Shown in pieces: positions 37,648-47,916 of a DNA stretch of 64,000 bases (position 1 is its first letter; each line of letters begins with the position of its first letter). The DNA is from an uncultured SAR86 cluster bacterium (GTDB lineage Bacteria; Pseudomonadota; Gammaproteobacteria; Magnimaribacterales; D2472): assembly GCA_902591665.1 (NCBI GenBank), contig CACJBO010000002.1, forward strand, positions 1 to 64,000, read 5' to 3'. A program made the position numbers and the translations under genes. Under the pieces are notes generated by a model. The model saw only the letters and a list, made by a program, of their open reading frames with translations, was not told the DNA's origin and did no database searches.

Positions 37648-40154
37648 TTAAAAATAAATCAGATTTAAATGATGAGTTTTTAAAAAATTTTCCAAAAATA
37701 TATCAAAACCCAAGTTCAATAAATAACTACTTGGAGGAAAATACATCTCGAATAGAAGAGAAAATCCTTAACTACTTCAAGCAATATGAGCTTGATAAAG
37801 ATTTTGCTATTTATGCCAATGGTGGATTTGGTAGAAAGGAGCTTTATCCATCATCAGATATAGATATTTCAATAATCCATAAAAACAAGAAACCAAAAAA
37901 AATTGAAAATTTAGAAAAATTTATAGCTAAACTTTGGGATTTAGGATTTCAGGTTGGCCATTCCGTTAGAACTATCAAAGATATTAAAAAAGTTACCAAG
38001 GATGACCCAAAAGAATTTACTTCATATTTAACTCGAAGAGCATTAATTCCCAACAATGCTATGGACAAAGAAATTACCTCTTCACTGCAAAAAATATGGT
38101 CGAAAAGAAAATTCTACAAAGTAAAATTATTAGAGCAAAAAGATAGATATAAGTCCTTTTACTCTTCGGCATATAACTTAGAGCCAGATTTAAAAGAATC
38201 ACCTGGTTGCTTAAGAGATTTTCAAACAGCTTTGTGGATTCTTCAACACTGTTTTGATTTAAAAAGCATTAAAGAGATCAAAAGCTCAAAAGAATTTGGA
38301 GATAATATTGATGAGATTATTGATTCTTATAATTTTGTTAAAACTCTAAGATATATAACAAATACTTTATCCTCAAGAAATAGGTTAACTTTTGAACTTC
38401 AACTAGAAATTTCTCTCAAGGCTAATATAAATGAAGGAACTAGAAAAAGGTCTGTAGAAAAAATGATGCAAAAATTCTATGAAAACGCATCAAATCTATC
38501 TAACTTTAATCAGCAAGTATTTAACAAGTTTGAGGAACAGAATACTTTTAGCCTTAAAAAAAATATTGGCGATTACTATATCAAAGGAGACAAAATTGGT
38601 ATTAATCCAAAAATTAATCTTTCAAATAGAAAGGACTTAATTTTTGGCATATATAACTTTATAGGATCAAACAAAAAAATTAATGCGATTGATACCAATA
38701 CAGTATCTCTTTTGAAAAATAATCTAAAACTTATAAATAAGAAGTTCAAGGAGGACCAAATTTATGCAAATCAATTTTTAGAAATTTTTAGGTCAAAATA
38801 TAATCTTTCTTCGATCTTAAAATCCATGAAAGCTATTGGAATAATTCAGAAATATGTAGATGAATTTAATGAAGTGATTGGTCAAATGCAATTTGATTTA
38901 TTTCATGTTTATACGGTGGATGAACATACGTTTAAAGTTGTAAGAAATATGCGCCAAATGAAAATTCATTTTAAAGATGAGTTCAAATTAGAGCATGAAT
39001 TAATAAATAGGCTCCCAAAGATAGAAATTCTATATTTAGCTGGCCTCTTTCATGATTTAGGTAAAGGTAAAGGTGGAGATCACTCAAAAATTGGAGCAAA
39101 AACTAGTTATAACTTTGCAAAAAAAATTGGCTTATCAAAAGCTGATGCTGACCTTATTTCTTGGTTAGTACTTCATCATCTTGAAATGTCATCAATTTCT
39201 CAGAAAAAAGATATTTCTGACATGGATACAATTGAAGAGTTTGCAAATCTTGCTGGAACAACTGAAAAACTTGATTATTTATATTTGTTAACTGTAAATG
39301 ATATAAGAGCTACTAACCCTGCTCTTTGGAATGGCTGGAAGCATGGGCTTCTTAAAGATCTTTTTATACTAACAAGATCAAAAATAAATAAAGAACCAGT
39401 GCAAACCATTAAAGAGATTACAGAGGATAGAAAAAAGAACTGCATAAGATCATTTACAGAAGAAAAAGAAAAAATTAAAAACTATCTTGGAATCTTTGAT
39501 GATTCCTTCTTTACAAAAAATAATCTCGATAAATTAAAATGGCAATGCAGTTTAGTTATTAATAGTGAAATAGATAAAACAGTTATTGGTGTTAGAAAGT
39601 GTTTTGATAACTTGTTAGAAATTTTTATTAAGACTGAAAATTTTGATGGGCTCTTTTTAAAACTAGTTCAAGTTTTCCAGTTATCTGGTCTTGAAATAAT
39701 TGATGCGAACATATCTACTAGCACCAACAAAGCTATTGCTGCAAATACTTTTATTGCAAAGTATTCGTTTCACAATAGACCTTTAACCAATATTGAAGTT
39801 CAAGATATTAAATTAAAAATATCTAATAATTTTAATAATCTAGAGGGTCAAATAAAAAAATTAGTTTTCAAGAAAAAGAAAAATGAATCTTTTGGAAAAC
39901 CTTTTAAAATTTCAAATGTTGAGCAAAAAGATAAAAAAAGAAATTTACTAACCATTGAAACTGCAGATAGCCCTGGTTTGTTGGTAAAAATTGCTAAGAC
40001 ACTCCATGAAAATGGTACTTCAATATATTCTGCGAGAATTAATACCCTTGGTGACAGGGTTGAGGACACTTTTGAGATTGAAGATATGACACTTTCATCT
40101 GTTTCGAGCAAAAAAATTAAAAAAATAACTGATAGTCTTAAAGAAACTATGTAA
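37644..40154 (+). CDS. glnD: Bifunctional uridylyltransferase/uridylyl-removing enzyme GlnD
   Basis: Nitrogen sensor that uridylylates PII proteins when glutamine is low and deuridylylates them when it is high. 836 residues. Nucleotidyltransferase site GGFGRKELYPSSDIDISII (residues ~52-70), a central helical region, an HD domain (AGLFHDLGKGKGGDHSKIG) for the UR activity, and two C-terminal ACT domains, the last with ETADSPGLLVKIAKTL. Slightly shorter than E. coli (890) but all activities look intact. The map-glnD-dapD order is conserved. Confidence 0.97.
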   Translation: MIKNKSDLNDEFLKNFPKIYQNPSSINNYLEENTSRIEEKILNYFKQYELDKDFAIYANGGFGRKELYPSSDIDISIIHKNKKPKKIENLEKFIAKLWDLGFQVGHSVRTIKDIKKVTKDDPKEFTSYLTRRALIPNNAMDKEITSSLQKIWSKRKFYKVKLLEQKDRYKSFYSSAYNLEPDLKESPGCLRDFQTALWILQHCFDLKSIKEIKSSKEFGDNIDEIIDSYNFVKTLRYITNTLSSRNRLTFELQLEISLKANINEGTRKRSVEKMMQKFYENASNLSNFNQQVFNKFEEQNTFSLKKNIGDYYIKGDKIGINPKINLSNRKDLIFGIYNFIGSNKKINAIDTNTVSLLKNNLKLINKKFKEDQIYANQFLEIFRSKYNLSSILKSMKAIGIIQKYVDEFNEVIGQMQFDLFHVYTVDEHTFKVVRNMRQMKIHFKDEFKLEHELINRLPKIEILYLAGLFHDLGKGKGGDHSKIGAKTSYNFAKKIGLSKADADLISWLVLHHLEMSSISQKKDISDMDTIEEFANLAGTTEKLDYLYLLTVNDIRATNPALWNGWKHGLLKDLFILTRSKINKEPVQTIKEITEDRKKNCIRSFTEEKEKIKNYLGIFDDSFFTKNNLDKLKWQCSLVINSEIDKTVIGVRKCFDNLLEIFIKTENFDGLFLKLVQVFQLSGLEIIDANISTSTNKAIAANTFIAKYSFHNRPLTNIEVQDIKLKISNNFNNLEGQIKKLVFKKKKNESFGKPFKISNVEQKDKKRNLLTIETADSPGLLVKIAKTLHENGTSIYSARINTLGDRVEDTFEIEDMTLSSVSSKKIKKITDSLKETM

Positions 40155-40171
40155 ATAACTTAATTCGTCCC

Positions 40172-40177
40172 TATAAT
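40172..40177 (+). promoter_or_regulatory. Possible -10 box immediately before dapD
   Basis: A perfect TATAAT ends 6 bases before the dapD ATG, in the 29-base gap after glnD. There is no clear -35 and no ribosome binding site, so if used it would give a leaderless mRNA. It could be chance in AT-rich DNA. Confidence 0.3.
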
Positions 40178-40183
40178 AGCGAC

Positions 40184-41098
40184 ATGAATATCAAAGCAAC
40201 AGGCTTATTAACAAAATCATCTAGCGGAGAAACGCTTGATGCGTATTTTCCTGTTATTAAATTTAATGATCAAAAAACTGATATTCAAGATATAAATACT
40301 GATAACTTAGAAAAAGAAGTTGTTGAAATACATTGGACTCAAAAAGATCTTGATGAGCCAATAGAAGATGTTGTAAGTGCATATCTTAAATTACATTTAA
40401 TTTCATATAGATTTGTACTTCCTAATTCGATTAATCTTGACGGTCTTTTTAATACATTACCAAATGTAGCTTGGACGAATAAAGGTCCAATTTCTATTGA
40501 TGAAATAGATCAAGAGTTACTAAATTCAAAACAGAATAAAAATAATTTATTTATAAGATCGCTAGATAAATTTCCTCAACTAGTTGATTACATTATTCCA
40601 AAAAACGTGAGAATAGCTGATGCTTCTAGAGTAAGACTAGGAGCATATTTAAGCCCAGGAACTACAATTATGCATGAAGGCTTTGTCAATTTTAATGCAG
40701 GAACACTTGGTACAGCCATGATAGAAGGAAGAATATCTGCCGGAGTTGTTGTTGGAGATAATTCTGACCTTGGAGGTGGCTGCAGTACTATGGGAACTCT
40801 TTCAGGTGGAAATAATATAAAGATTTCTATAGGAGAAAACTGTTTAATTGGAGCTAATGCTGGCGTGGGTATACCTCTTGGAGATAACTGTACAATTGAA
40901 GCTGGCTTGTACATTACTGCTGGAACAAAAATTGAAGTATATAAAGAAAATGGTGATATAGATGGAGTTTTTAAAGGTTCTGAATTATCTAATTGCTCCA
41001 ACTTAGTCTTTTTAAGAAATTCACAAACTGGTAAGGTAATCGCCAAAGTAAGCCAAAAGTCCATTAATTTAAACTCTGAACTACATAAAAATGATTGA
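40184..41098 (+). CDS. dapD: Tetrahydrodipicolinate N-succinyltransferase (long DapD type)
   Basis: Adds succinyl from succinyl-CoA to tetrahydrodipicolinate in the lysine/diaminopimelate pathway. 304 residues: an N-terminal domain of ~125 residues, then a left-handed beta-helix of hexapeptide repeats (IADASRVRLGAYLSPGTTI, GVVVGDNSDLGGGCSTMG, ISIGENCLIGANAGVG), and a short C-terminal part. This is the longer, Pseudomonas/Actinobacteria-like form of DapD rather than the 274-residue E. coli form. It overlaps dapE by 8 bases, so two successive steps flanking DapC are co-expressed. Confidence 0.93.
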   Translation: MNIKATGLLTKSSSGETLDAYFPVIKFNDQKTDIQDINTDNLEKEVVEIHWTQKDLDEPIEDVVSAYLKLHLISYRFVLPNSINLDGLFNTLPNVAWTNKGPISIDEIDQELLNSKQNKNNLFIRSLDKFPQLVDYIIPKNVRIADASRVRLGAYLSPGTTIMHEGFVNFNAGTLGTAMIEGRISAGVVVGDNSDLGGGCSTMGTLSGGNNIKISIGENCLIGANAGVGIPLGDNCTIEAGLYITAGTKIEVYKENGDIDGVFKGSELSNCSNLVFLRNSQTGKVIAKVSQKSINLNSELHKND

Positions 41099-42221
41099 AT
41101 TCCTGCAAAAACTCATACAAATCCAATCCATCTCACCCAGGGACGAAGGGTGTTTTGATCTAATCGAAGAGAGATTAAATAAGCTAAATTTTAAATGTGA
41201 AAGAATTGATTATCTCAACGTTGAAAATCTATATGCTACTTACGGAGATAAAGGTAAAATTTTCTGCTTTCTTGGTCATACGGATGTAGTTCCAACCGGT
41301 CCAGTAGACCAATGGACTCACCCTCCTTTCTCAGGTCATATTGAAGGTGATGTAATGTATGGTAGAGGAACTGCTGATATGAAAGCTTCAATAGCAGCCT
41401 TTATAGAATCACTAGAAGAATTTATGGATTCTAAACCTGACTTAAATTACAGGATTGCTGTATTGCTTACCTCCAATGAGGAAGGAGATGCTGCAGATGG
41501 CTTTATAGAAAAAATTGTTGATGACATGATTGAAAAAGATGAAAAAATTGATTTATGTCTTGTTGGTGAGCCTACATCATATAAAAAAATTGGAGACAGC
41601 ATCAGAATTGGCAGAAGAGGATCACTTGGCGGATCATTAAAAATTATTGGCAAACAGGGTCATATTGCTTATCCAGAGAATGTAGTGAACCCAATATTTT
41701 CTGCAAGTGATGTGATTGTTAAATTAAAAAATACAGTCTGGGATAACGGCAATGCCATTTTCCAACCAACAAGTTTTCAAATTTCTAATATTCATTCGGG
41801 TACGGGTGCAAAAAATATAGTTCCTGGAGAGTTGGATATGTTCTTTAACTTTAGGTACTCAACTGAATCAACTCACGAAAAACTAATGAGTGAGTTTGAA
41901 TCTATACTTAAAGAACTTAACGTTGAATATGAAATTGATTGGAAGCTAAGTGGACTTCCATACTTGACAAAAGAAGATAACTTAAAAGATGTTGTGGTCG
42001 AATCTATAGAAAATATTACTGGTTATTCACCTGATTTAAATGCAAAAGGCGGAACATCAGATGGAAGATTTATAGCTAAAATGGGAACCGAAATAGTTGA
42101 ATTAGGTCCATTGAATGAAACAATTCATCAGATTGATGAACATGTAAAAATTTCAGAAATTGAACTTCTGCAAAAAATTTACACAGACATACTTAATAAT
42201 TTAAATAAAAAATTTAATTAG
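41091..42221 (+). CDS. dapE: Succinyl-diaminopimelate desuccinylase
   Basis: Zinc M20-family hydrolase releasing LL-diaminopimelate from its N-succinyl form. 376 residues, typical. Metal-binding motifs are LGHTDVVPTG, YGRGTADMK, and the catalytic pair in TSNEEGDAADG; the dimerisation domain follows from about residue 180, and the C-terminal GGTSDGRFIAKMG and GPLNETIHQIDEHV complete the site. It supplies lysine and the peptidoglycan cross-link amino acid. Its TAG stop overlaps the TAA of the convergent transporter gene in the tetranucleotide TTAG. Confidence 0.96.
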   Translation: MIEFLQKLIQIQSISPRDEGCFDLIEERLNKLNFKCERIDYLNVENLYATYGDKGKIFCFLGHTDVVPTGPVDQWTHPPFSGHIEGDVMYGRGTADMKASIAAFIESLEEFMDSKPDLNYRIAVLLTSNEEGDAADGFIEKIVDDMIEKDEKIDLCLVGEPTSYKKIGDSIRIGRRGSLGGSLKIIGKQGHIAYPENVVNPIFSASDVIVKLKNTVWDNGNAIFQPTSFQISNIHSGTGAKNIVPGELDMFFNFRYSTESTHEKLMSEFESILKELNVEYEIDWKLSGLPYLTKEDNLKDVVVESIENITGYSPDLNAKGGTSDGRFIAKMGTEIVELGPLNETIHQIDEHVKISEIELLQKIYTDILNNLNKKFN

Positions 42222-43690
42222 TTGATGCCATGCATTCCTTTTTTCATTAAAGGGGATGCGAGTGCTAAAACAATACCAAAAACTAAAGCTATCAAGCCAA
42301 CATTTGTGTATACATCCATGAATGCTGTTTTTTGAACAATATCAAAAGCACTACCACCACCAATTTCATCGCTAGCTGTAGCCCTTGCAATTAGTCCAGC
42401 TACAAAGTTTCCAGCTGCGGATGCAAAAAACCACATTCCCATCATCATTCCAACAATTCTTTTAGGTGAAAGCTTTGTTACAGATGACAAGCCAACTGGA
42501 GATAAACACAGCTCTCCTATGGTATGAAGCAAATAAATCATCATTATCCAAAAAACACCTGTTTGAATACTAGATGAAGTTTTCATACCAAATACTAAAA
42601 CCAAGAACCCAATTCCAACAAACATAATGCCAATAGCAAATTTTAATGGAGTTGAGGGTTCAATATTTCTTTTCGCTAATGCGAGCCACATGAATGCAAA
42701 TAATGGTGCGAGAGTAAATATAAAGAATGCATTAAGAGACTGGAACATTGAAGCTGGAACTTCCCATCCCATAATTGTTCTATCAACACCTCTATCAGTT
42801 AATATATTTAATGATGATCCTGCTTGCTCAAATAAAGCCCAGAAGATTAAAGAGAACAATATTAATATTCCAACAACTATAAGCCTATCCCTTTCTTCTG
42901 GAGTACATTTCATTAAAGAGTAACCCAACCAAAAAGCTATACATATTGCACCAAACCCACCAAGGAGATTACCTACTAATTCTTGATTCTGGATTAAAAA
43001 CCATGAACTAACTACCATTATGATTCCACTTATGTAAGCCCAGTTCTCATATGTTATGTTGTATTTTTTTTCAAGATAAAGGTCTGAGGTTGGTTCTGCA
43101 TGTCCTTCAAGATAATCTTGTCCCCAAATAAAAATAATTAACCCTATTAACATACCGATACCAGCTGCTCCAAATCCATACGACCAACCAATTTCTTCTC
43201 CTAGGTATCCACATAATAAAGTAGCAGTAAAGGCTCCTATATTTATACCCATGTAGAAAATTGTAAAACCAGGATCTCTTCTAGGATCGCCCTCTTCATA
43301 TAGAGCACCAACCATCGTTGAGATATTAGGTTTTAAGAAGCCAACACCAGATATTATTAGAGCCAAAGATAGATAAAATATTTGCAAGCTGCTTTCGAAA
43401 GCCATTCCGGTGTGTCCAAGAACCAAAAGAATAGCACCAAAAGTTACTGCCTTTCTTGAGCCTAGGATTCTATCTGCCAACATTCCACCAAAAACCGGCA
43501 TTATATATACCAAAGAAGTATATGCTCCATAAATTATGTAACTTTGTGCATCAGAAAATTCCCAATGTTTTGTGAGATATAAAATTAAGAGCGCTCTCAT
43601 TCCATAATAAGAAAAACGCTCCCACATCTCTGTAGCAAAGCAAACAAATAGCCCTTTTGGGTGTCCTAAAATTTCAGTTGAAGTACTCAT
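42218..43690 (-). CDS. POT-family proton-coupled oligopeptide transporter
   Basis: Inner-membrane di/tripeptide:proton symporter of the PTR2 branch of the major facilitator superfamily. 490 residues with about 14 predicted helices. The family ExxERFxYYG motif is present near the N-terminus (CFATEMWERFSYYGMRALL), followed by YGAYTSLVYIMPVFGGMLADR and FTIFYMGINIGAF, the PTR signature. E. coli DtpA/B are the nearest familiar homologues, but the exact peptide preference cannot be read. It lies alone on the minus strand between dapE and an RDD gene, 40 bases from the latter. Nutrient peptide uptake fits a marine heterotroph. Confidence 0.93.
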   Translation of the reverse strand: MSTSTEILGHPKGLFVCFATEMWERFSYYGMRALLILYLTKHWEFSDAQSYIIYGAYTSLVYIMPVFGGMLADRILGSRKAVTFGAILLVLGHTGMAFESSLQIFYLSLALIISGVGFLKPNISTMVGALYEEGDPRRDPGFTIFYMGINIGAFTATLLCGYLGEEIGWSYGFGAAGIGMLIGLIIFIWGQDYLEGHAEPTSDLYLEKKYNITYENWAYISGIIMVVSSWFLIQNQELVGNLLGGFGAICIAFWLGYSLMKCTPEERDRLIVVGILILFSLIFWALFEQAGSSLNILTDRGVDRTIMGWEVPASMFQSLNAFFIFTLAPLFAFMWLALAKRNIEPSTPLKFAIGIMFVGIGFLVLVFGMKTSSSIQTGVFWIMMIYLLHTIGELCLSPVGLSSVTKLSPKRIVGMMMGMWFFASAAGNFVAGLIARATASDEIGGGSAFDIVQKTAFMDVYTNVGLIALVFGIVLALASPLMKKGMHGIN

Positions 43691-43730
43691 AATTATTTAT
43701 TCTTTTAAATGTTTTAAGTACTATACCAAA

Positions 43731-44141
43731 ATGAATGAAAAAGCATACAAAGTCTTCCCTCTAAAAAGAATAACAGCAGGCATATATGACTTCTTTCTTT
43801 TATTGGGTGTATGGTTTGCAGTTGGTTCAATAGCTCTTTGGTTAAATGGGGGTGAAACATTAAATCCGTGGTTGGGCCTATCTCTTGTAATTTTAAGTAG
43901 CTGGGGGTTTTTTGCTTACTTCTGGCTTAACGGAAATAAAACTCTAGGCATGGCAGTATGGAATATTGAAATTTATAGTCTTAATGGAGAAAAAATTACT
44001 ATAAAACAAATTTCAATAAGATTTTTGGTGAACATTTTAATTTTATTTCTAGCAGGGTTGCCACTTTTACAAATTTACTTCTCTCAAAAAGGCCTAGCAA
44101 TCAATGACACCCTATCAAAGACAGCCTTAAAAATTATTTAG
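43731..44141 (+). CDS. RDD-family membrane protein
   Basis: 136-residue protein with three hydrophobic segments (about 17-37, 43-66 and 100-121). The RDD-like features are visible: an N-terminal LKRITAGIYDFFLL segment, with Arg and Asp in the first helix region, and the internal KTLGMAVWNIEIYSLNGEKI motif typical of this family. RDD proteins are of uncertain function; some are linked to ion transport. Its stop shares the tetranucleotide TTAG with that of lptG. Confidence 0.85.
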   Translation: MNEKAYKVFPLKRITAGIYDFFLLLGVWFAVGSIALWLNGGETLNPWLGLSLVILSSWGFFAYFWLNGNKTLGMAVWNIEIYSLNGEKITIKQISIRFLVNILILFLAGLPLLQIYFSQKGLAINDTLSKTALKII

Positions 44142-45190
44142 ATTCTTCTATATAAAAATGTGCTCATTATCAATAAAAGCAAAGCTGGAGCAATGACACC
44201 AATTAAGACCGATAGATTCGTAGCTATTGAGAAACTTATTGTGAAGTCTTGAAAGACTTTATAAATGAAAGCTCCCACTACTGATAATACTATTCTTGAT
44301 GCTGGCGTAACATCTCGCAAGGAACCAAAAATAAAGGAACCAAAAAAAATGATTAAGCATAAGATAGATATGGGTTGAAATATATTTTTATAGAAATATT
44401 TTTCTAAATGGGCAATAAATAATAAATCTTCTTTTTTTGAACTGGTATTAATGAATTTTTGAGCATCAATTATTTCAGAAATTTTTAAATTTTCCACCTT
44501 TGCAAATGGCATCTTTATAATCAAAGGAAATTTAAATTCTTCAAAATTATTTTCTATGCCAGATCCCTCAAAAAAATGATATTGCATTGTTTCGTCAAAT
44601 TTTATTTGATTTTTAATGATTTCAGCTGAATCTGCCATTTTAAAATAGAGGACTTTACTATCATCGGTTTTAATAAATTTAACCTTATAAATAAAAGAAT
44701 CTTTTATATAAGAATATGTTAAAAAAGATTTTCCATCCTTAATCCAATTATTGTTTTGGCTATTTTTTTCTGTTGATTGCGCAATTAAATTTTTATTAAT
44801 CTCTGCATCGGCTCTAACATCTTTTAAAAACAACTCATTGGATGGTAAAAATAAAAATATTAATAATATTGGACCTAATGAGCTTATTAATACTATTTTT
44901 AATGGCGATTCCCCACTCGACCTTAAGACGTTTAAGTTGCCTTCTTGATGTGAGATACCTAAAGAAATCATAACTCCAAGCAAACAAGCGCCTTCTAGAA
45001 AATTTATTGCATTACTTGGAGATACACTTAAAACATATAAAAAGACATTAAAAAAATTATATTCTTCAGATAAATTTTCAAGCTCTGACATAAGACTAAA
45101 AACTAAATCTAGTGCGGTAAACATAATAAAAATCAATAAAGAAATTAAAAACGACCTTTTGATTAGATAACCATGAAAAATCTTAATCAT
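44138..45190 (-). CDS. lptG: LPS export ABC transporter permease LptG
   Basis: One of two permeases of the LptB2FG complex, which extracts lipopolysaccharide from the inner membrane. The open frame extends upstream, but the ATG at 45190 (MIKIFHGYLIKRSFLISLL) overlaps the lptF stop as ATGA and gives 350 residues, the family size. Three N-terminal helices, a periplasmic jelly-roll domain (about residues 130-255) and three C-terminal helices are apparent, with SPSNAINFLEGACLLGVMISLG and DVTPASRIVLSVVGAF characteristic of LptG. Divergent from E. coli overall. Confidence 0.9.
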   Translation of the reverse strand: MIKIFHGYLIKRSFLISLLIFIMFTALDLVFSLMSELENLSEEYNFFNVFLYVLSVSPSNAINFLEGACLLGVMISLGISHQEGNLNVLRSSGESPLKIVLISSLGPILLIFLFLPSNELFLKDVRADAEINKNLIAQSTEKNSQNNNWIKDGKSFLTYSYIKDSFIYKVKFIKTDDSKVLYFKMADSAEIIKNQIKFDETMQYHFFEGSGIENNFEEFKFPLIIKMPFAKVENLKISEIIDAQKFINTSSKKEDLLFIAHLEKYFYKNIFQPISILCLIIFFGSFIFGSLRDVTPASRIVLSVVGAFIYKVFQDFTISFSIATNLSVLIGVIAPALLLLIMSTFLYRRI

Positions 45191-46320
45191 GTCACCATCC
45201 ACATAAATAAAATAAATATCATGATTCCAATGAGGTACCTCAAATAAATATTTTCCTGTATCGCCAAATTTGCAAAACTTACAAGAATAATTTTTTCTCT
45301 GTAAACATATAAAAATAAAAATAAGACAAATAAACCATGAATAAACCAAAGGTTAAAAATGGAGCTTGGATTATCAGATATAAATTCTCTACTTAGTATT
45401 AAAAGACTTAAATAAGAAACATATATCAACATGCCCGGGAGCATAAATGAAAATTTACCTTCTCTCGGTTTTGATGATGAAATATATATGCCATAAAGTA
45501 ACAAAATTAAAATTGTTATTGGTATTGATATATTCCACTGAAATGTTGCTTGGTCTGATGCTGAAGAAAAATCAAATAATTTAGTTAAACTTAAATCATT
45601 GCTTTGTGACATATTCTTATCAATTTCAAAATTAAAATTATTAAAGTTTGAAATAATTTTTGATGTTTCTGAAAATAAGCCACCATAAAAAGACCCATTT
45701 TTTAAATTTAATTCAATGGTTTTATCTTTCTCTGTAGTTAACAACTCATCAGAAATAACAATAAATGAATTATCTTCATCAACCTGAAAAAGCTTAACCC
45801 CTTTTATTAACCCTTCATCTTCAGTTTGCACATAAAGAAATCCTCCATCATCTAGTGAAACTATTTCATCAGATTGAATTGCATCAATCTGCTCTTCGAA
45901 TGAATCTATTACTAGTAAATCTTTAGAGAGATTTTTTGTGTAGGGTGCGATATATAAGCTTAAAATAAGAGTTATAAAGAAATAAATAAAAGCTTGAGGC
46001 AGCAAAAATTTTATTAAGTTAAATTTTGATAAGCCAGCTGAAAAATATCCATGAATTTCTCCCTCAGAATTCAATCTGCCAATTGTTATGAGCAGTCCTA
46101 AAAAAAAAGATAAGGGTATCAATAATGTTATAAAGTCAGGAAACCTTAAAGCAATTACACTCAATATTATTCCAGGATCTATATTTCCTTCAGCAGCTTG
46201 TTCAAAGTAACCGACAATCCTTGATCCTACAACAAGTAGAAAGAAGATTAATAGCACACCAATTGATGATCTAAAGACCTCCATATTCAAACTTTTTGAA
46301 AGAATATTTTTTTTATACAT
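45187..46320 (-). CDS. lptF: LPS export ABC transporter permease LptF
   Basis: Partner of LptG in the LptB2FG lipopolysaccharide exporter. The frame is open from 46371, but the ATG at 46320 (MYKKNILSKSLNMEVF) matches the E. coli N-terminus, leaves a 66-base gap to pepA and gives 377 residues. The hydrophobic layout has three helices, a periplasmic domain and three helices; GYFEQAAEGNIDPGIILSVIALRFPDFITLLIPLSFFLG is cut here to its key parts: P-x-F-ITLLIPLSFFLGLL and ITIGRLNSEGEI. lptFG divergent from pepA is the standard gammaproteobacterial arrangement. Confidence 0.92.
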   Translation of the reverse strand: MYKKNILSKSLNMEVFRSSIGVLLIFFLLVVGSRIVGYFEQAAEGNIDPGIILSVIALRFPDFITLLIPLSFFLGLLITIGRLNSEGEIHGYFSAGLSKFNLIKFLLPQAFIYFFITLILSLYIAPYTKNLSKDLLVIDSFEEQIDAIQSDEIVSLDDGGFLYVQTEDEGLIKGVKLFQVDEDNSFIVISDELLTTEKDKTIELNLKNGSFYGGLFSETSKIISNFNNFNFEIDKNMSQSNDLSLTKLFDFSSASDQATFQWNISIPITILILLLYGIYISSSKPREGKFSFMLPGMLIYVSYLSLLILSREFISDNPSSIFNLWFIHGLFVLFLFLYVYREKIILVSFANLAIQENIYLRYLIGIMIFILFMWMVT

Positions 46321-46386
46321 GCCTTGAGAACTATGATGCATTACAATATTTATCTTATCAGTAAATACCATGACAGGAGAACTTAA

Positions 46387-47898
46387 ATGGCGTATAAAGT
46401 TTTAAATAATGTTCTTGTAAAAGACGCATCAAACATATCTTCTTTATCAACAGATATGCTTGTATTAGTTATCAATAAAAATACAAAAAATGACTCCTCT
46501 TTCAAAGAGCTCAATAAAAAATCAAAAAGTTATATTTCTAAAACTATTCAATCGCATCTTGATCAATCTGGGGGCAGTATTTTACTTCCAAAAGTTGACG
46601 GAATTAATGCTAAAAATATTCTTCTAGTTAAAGGGCTTGATGCAGATACTCCTACTCATAAATGGCTATCTATGTATCAAGGTATTGCTCAAAAAGGAAA
46701 TCAAAATAAGTGCAAAGATATATCAATTATGCCTGGAACAACTGCGCCAAAGGGGAAGGATGAGCTTTGGTTAATTGAGATGGTTTCTAAAACAATTGAG
46801 TCAAATGTTTATATCTTTTCCGAAACAAAAAATAAAACTTCTAAGAAGCCTAGTGTAAAAAAATTGACTATCCTTGCCTCAGGCTTAACTGGAGCTAAAT
46901 TAACAAAAGCTAAACAGGCTGCAAAAGTTGGATATGCTATTGGTGAAGGAGTTAATACTGCAAAATATTTAGGAGATCTTCCAGCCAATCATTGCACCCC
47001 AAGAATCATTGAGAAAAAGGTAAAAGCAATGACTAAAGATTTCCCTAAGCTAAAAGTTAAATCTTTTAACGAACAACAAATGCAAAAAATGGGTATGGGC
47101 TCATTTTTAAGCGTCTCTAGGGGAAGTGAAGAACCAGCTAGGATGATGGTTATCGAATACAAAGGCGGTAAATCGACTGACAAACCTATTGCGCTAGTGG
47201 GCAAAGGTGTCACCTTTGATACTGGTGGAGTTTCGATCAAACCAAGCCCTGCTATGGATGAAATGAAATGGGATATGTGTGGAGCTGCGACTGTGTTTGG
47301 AGTGATGTCTACCCTAGCAAGATTAAATGCAGATATTAACGTAGTAGGTGTTATGGGTTGTGCTGAAAATATGTGCTCATCCAAAGCCACAAAACCTGGA
47401 GATGTTGTAACTTCAATGTCGGGTCAGACTATTGAAATACTTAATACCGACGCTGAAGGAAGATTAATACTTGCAGATTGTTTAACATACGTCGGAAAGT
47501 ACAAACCTTCATATGTTATCGATATGGCAACACTAACTGGAGCTGTTGTCATTGCTCTTGGTAGGCATGCAAGTGGAGTTATGGCAAATGACCAGCATCT
47601 TGCAGATAAAATAATTGAATCTGGTGAAGAGTCAGGTGATAGAGCTTGGCAACTTCCATTATGGGATGAGCATCAATCATGTACTAAAACTAAATATGCA
47701 GATTTAGCGAACATTGGCGGTGGAAGAGAGGCTGGAACAATTCATGCTGCTGCTTTCCTATCAAAATTTACCAATGATTATAAGTGGGCGCATATCGATA
47801 TTGCTGCTACAGCTTCCTATAGCACTCCTGTAAAAGCTGGAACTGGAAGACCGGTTCCTCTTATTAGCCAATTGCTATTAAGTAAGAAATTAAAATAA
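46387..47898 (+). CDS. pepA: Leucyl aminopeptidase (cytosol aminopeptidase PepA)
   Basis: Hexameric Mn/Zn-dependent M17 aminopeptidase for broad N-terminal cleavage and peptide recycling; the E. coli protein also binds DNA. 503 residues. The N-terminal macro-like domain ends around 170; the catalytic domain has VGKGVTFDTGGVSIKPS, MDEMKWDMCGAATVFG and the family signature NTDAEGRLILADCL. An AGGAG site lies 8 bases before the ATG. It is divergent from lptFG and followed after 18 bases by valS; holC, which lies between them in E. coli, is missing. Confidence 0.97.
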   Translation: MAYKVLNNVLVKDASNISSLSTDMLVLVINKNTKNDSSFKELNKKSKSYISKTIQSHLDQSGGSILLPKVDGINAKNILLVKGLDADTPTHKWLSMYQGIAQKGNQNKCKDISIMPGTTAPKGKDELWLIEMVSKTIESNVYIFSETKNKTSKKPSVKKLTILASGLTGAKLTKAKQAAKVGYAIGEGVNTAKYLGDLPANHCTPRIIEKKVKAMTKDFPKLKVKSFNEQQMQKMGMGSFLSVSRGSEEPARMMVIEYKGGKSTDKPIALVGKGVTFDTGGVSIKPSPAMDEMKWDMCGAATVFGVMSTLARLNADINVVGVMGCAENMCSSKATKPGDVVTSMSGQTIEILNTDAEGRLILADCLTYVGKYKPSYVIDMATLTGAVVIALGRHASGVMANDQHLADKIIESGEESGDRAWQLPLWDEHQSCTKTKYADLANIGGGREAGTIHAAAFLSKFTNDYKWAHIDIAATASYSTPVKAGTGRPVPLISQLLLSKKLK

Positions 47899-47916
47899 TT
47901 TTAATTAAGCTTCCTA

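Noticed and set aside
40588..41064. 158-residue minus-strand open frame
   Set aside because: Antisense to the hexapeptide repeat region of dapD; the proline-rich composition is the mirror of glycine-rich repeats.
45191..45349. Extended lptG N-terminus with 53 extra residues
   Set aside because: It lies within lptF in another frame; the ATG at 45190 overlaps the lptF stop and gives the normal length.
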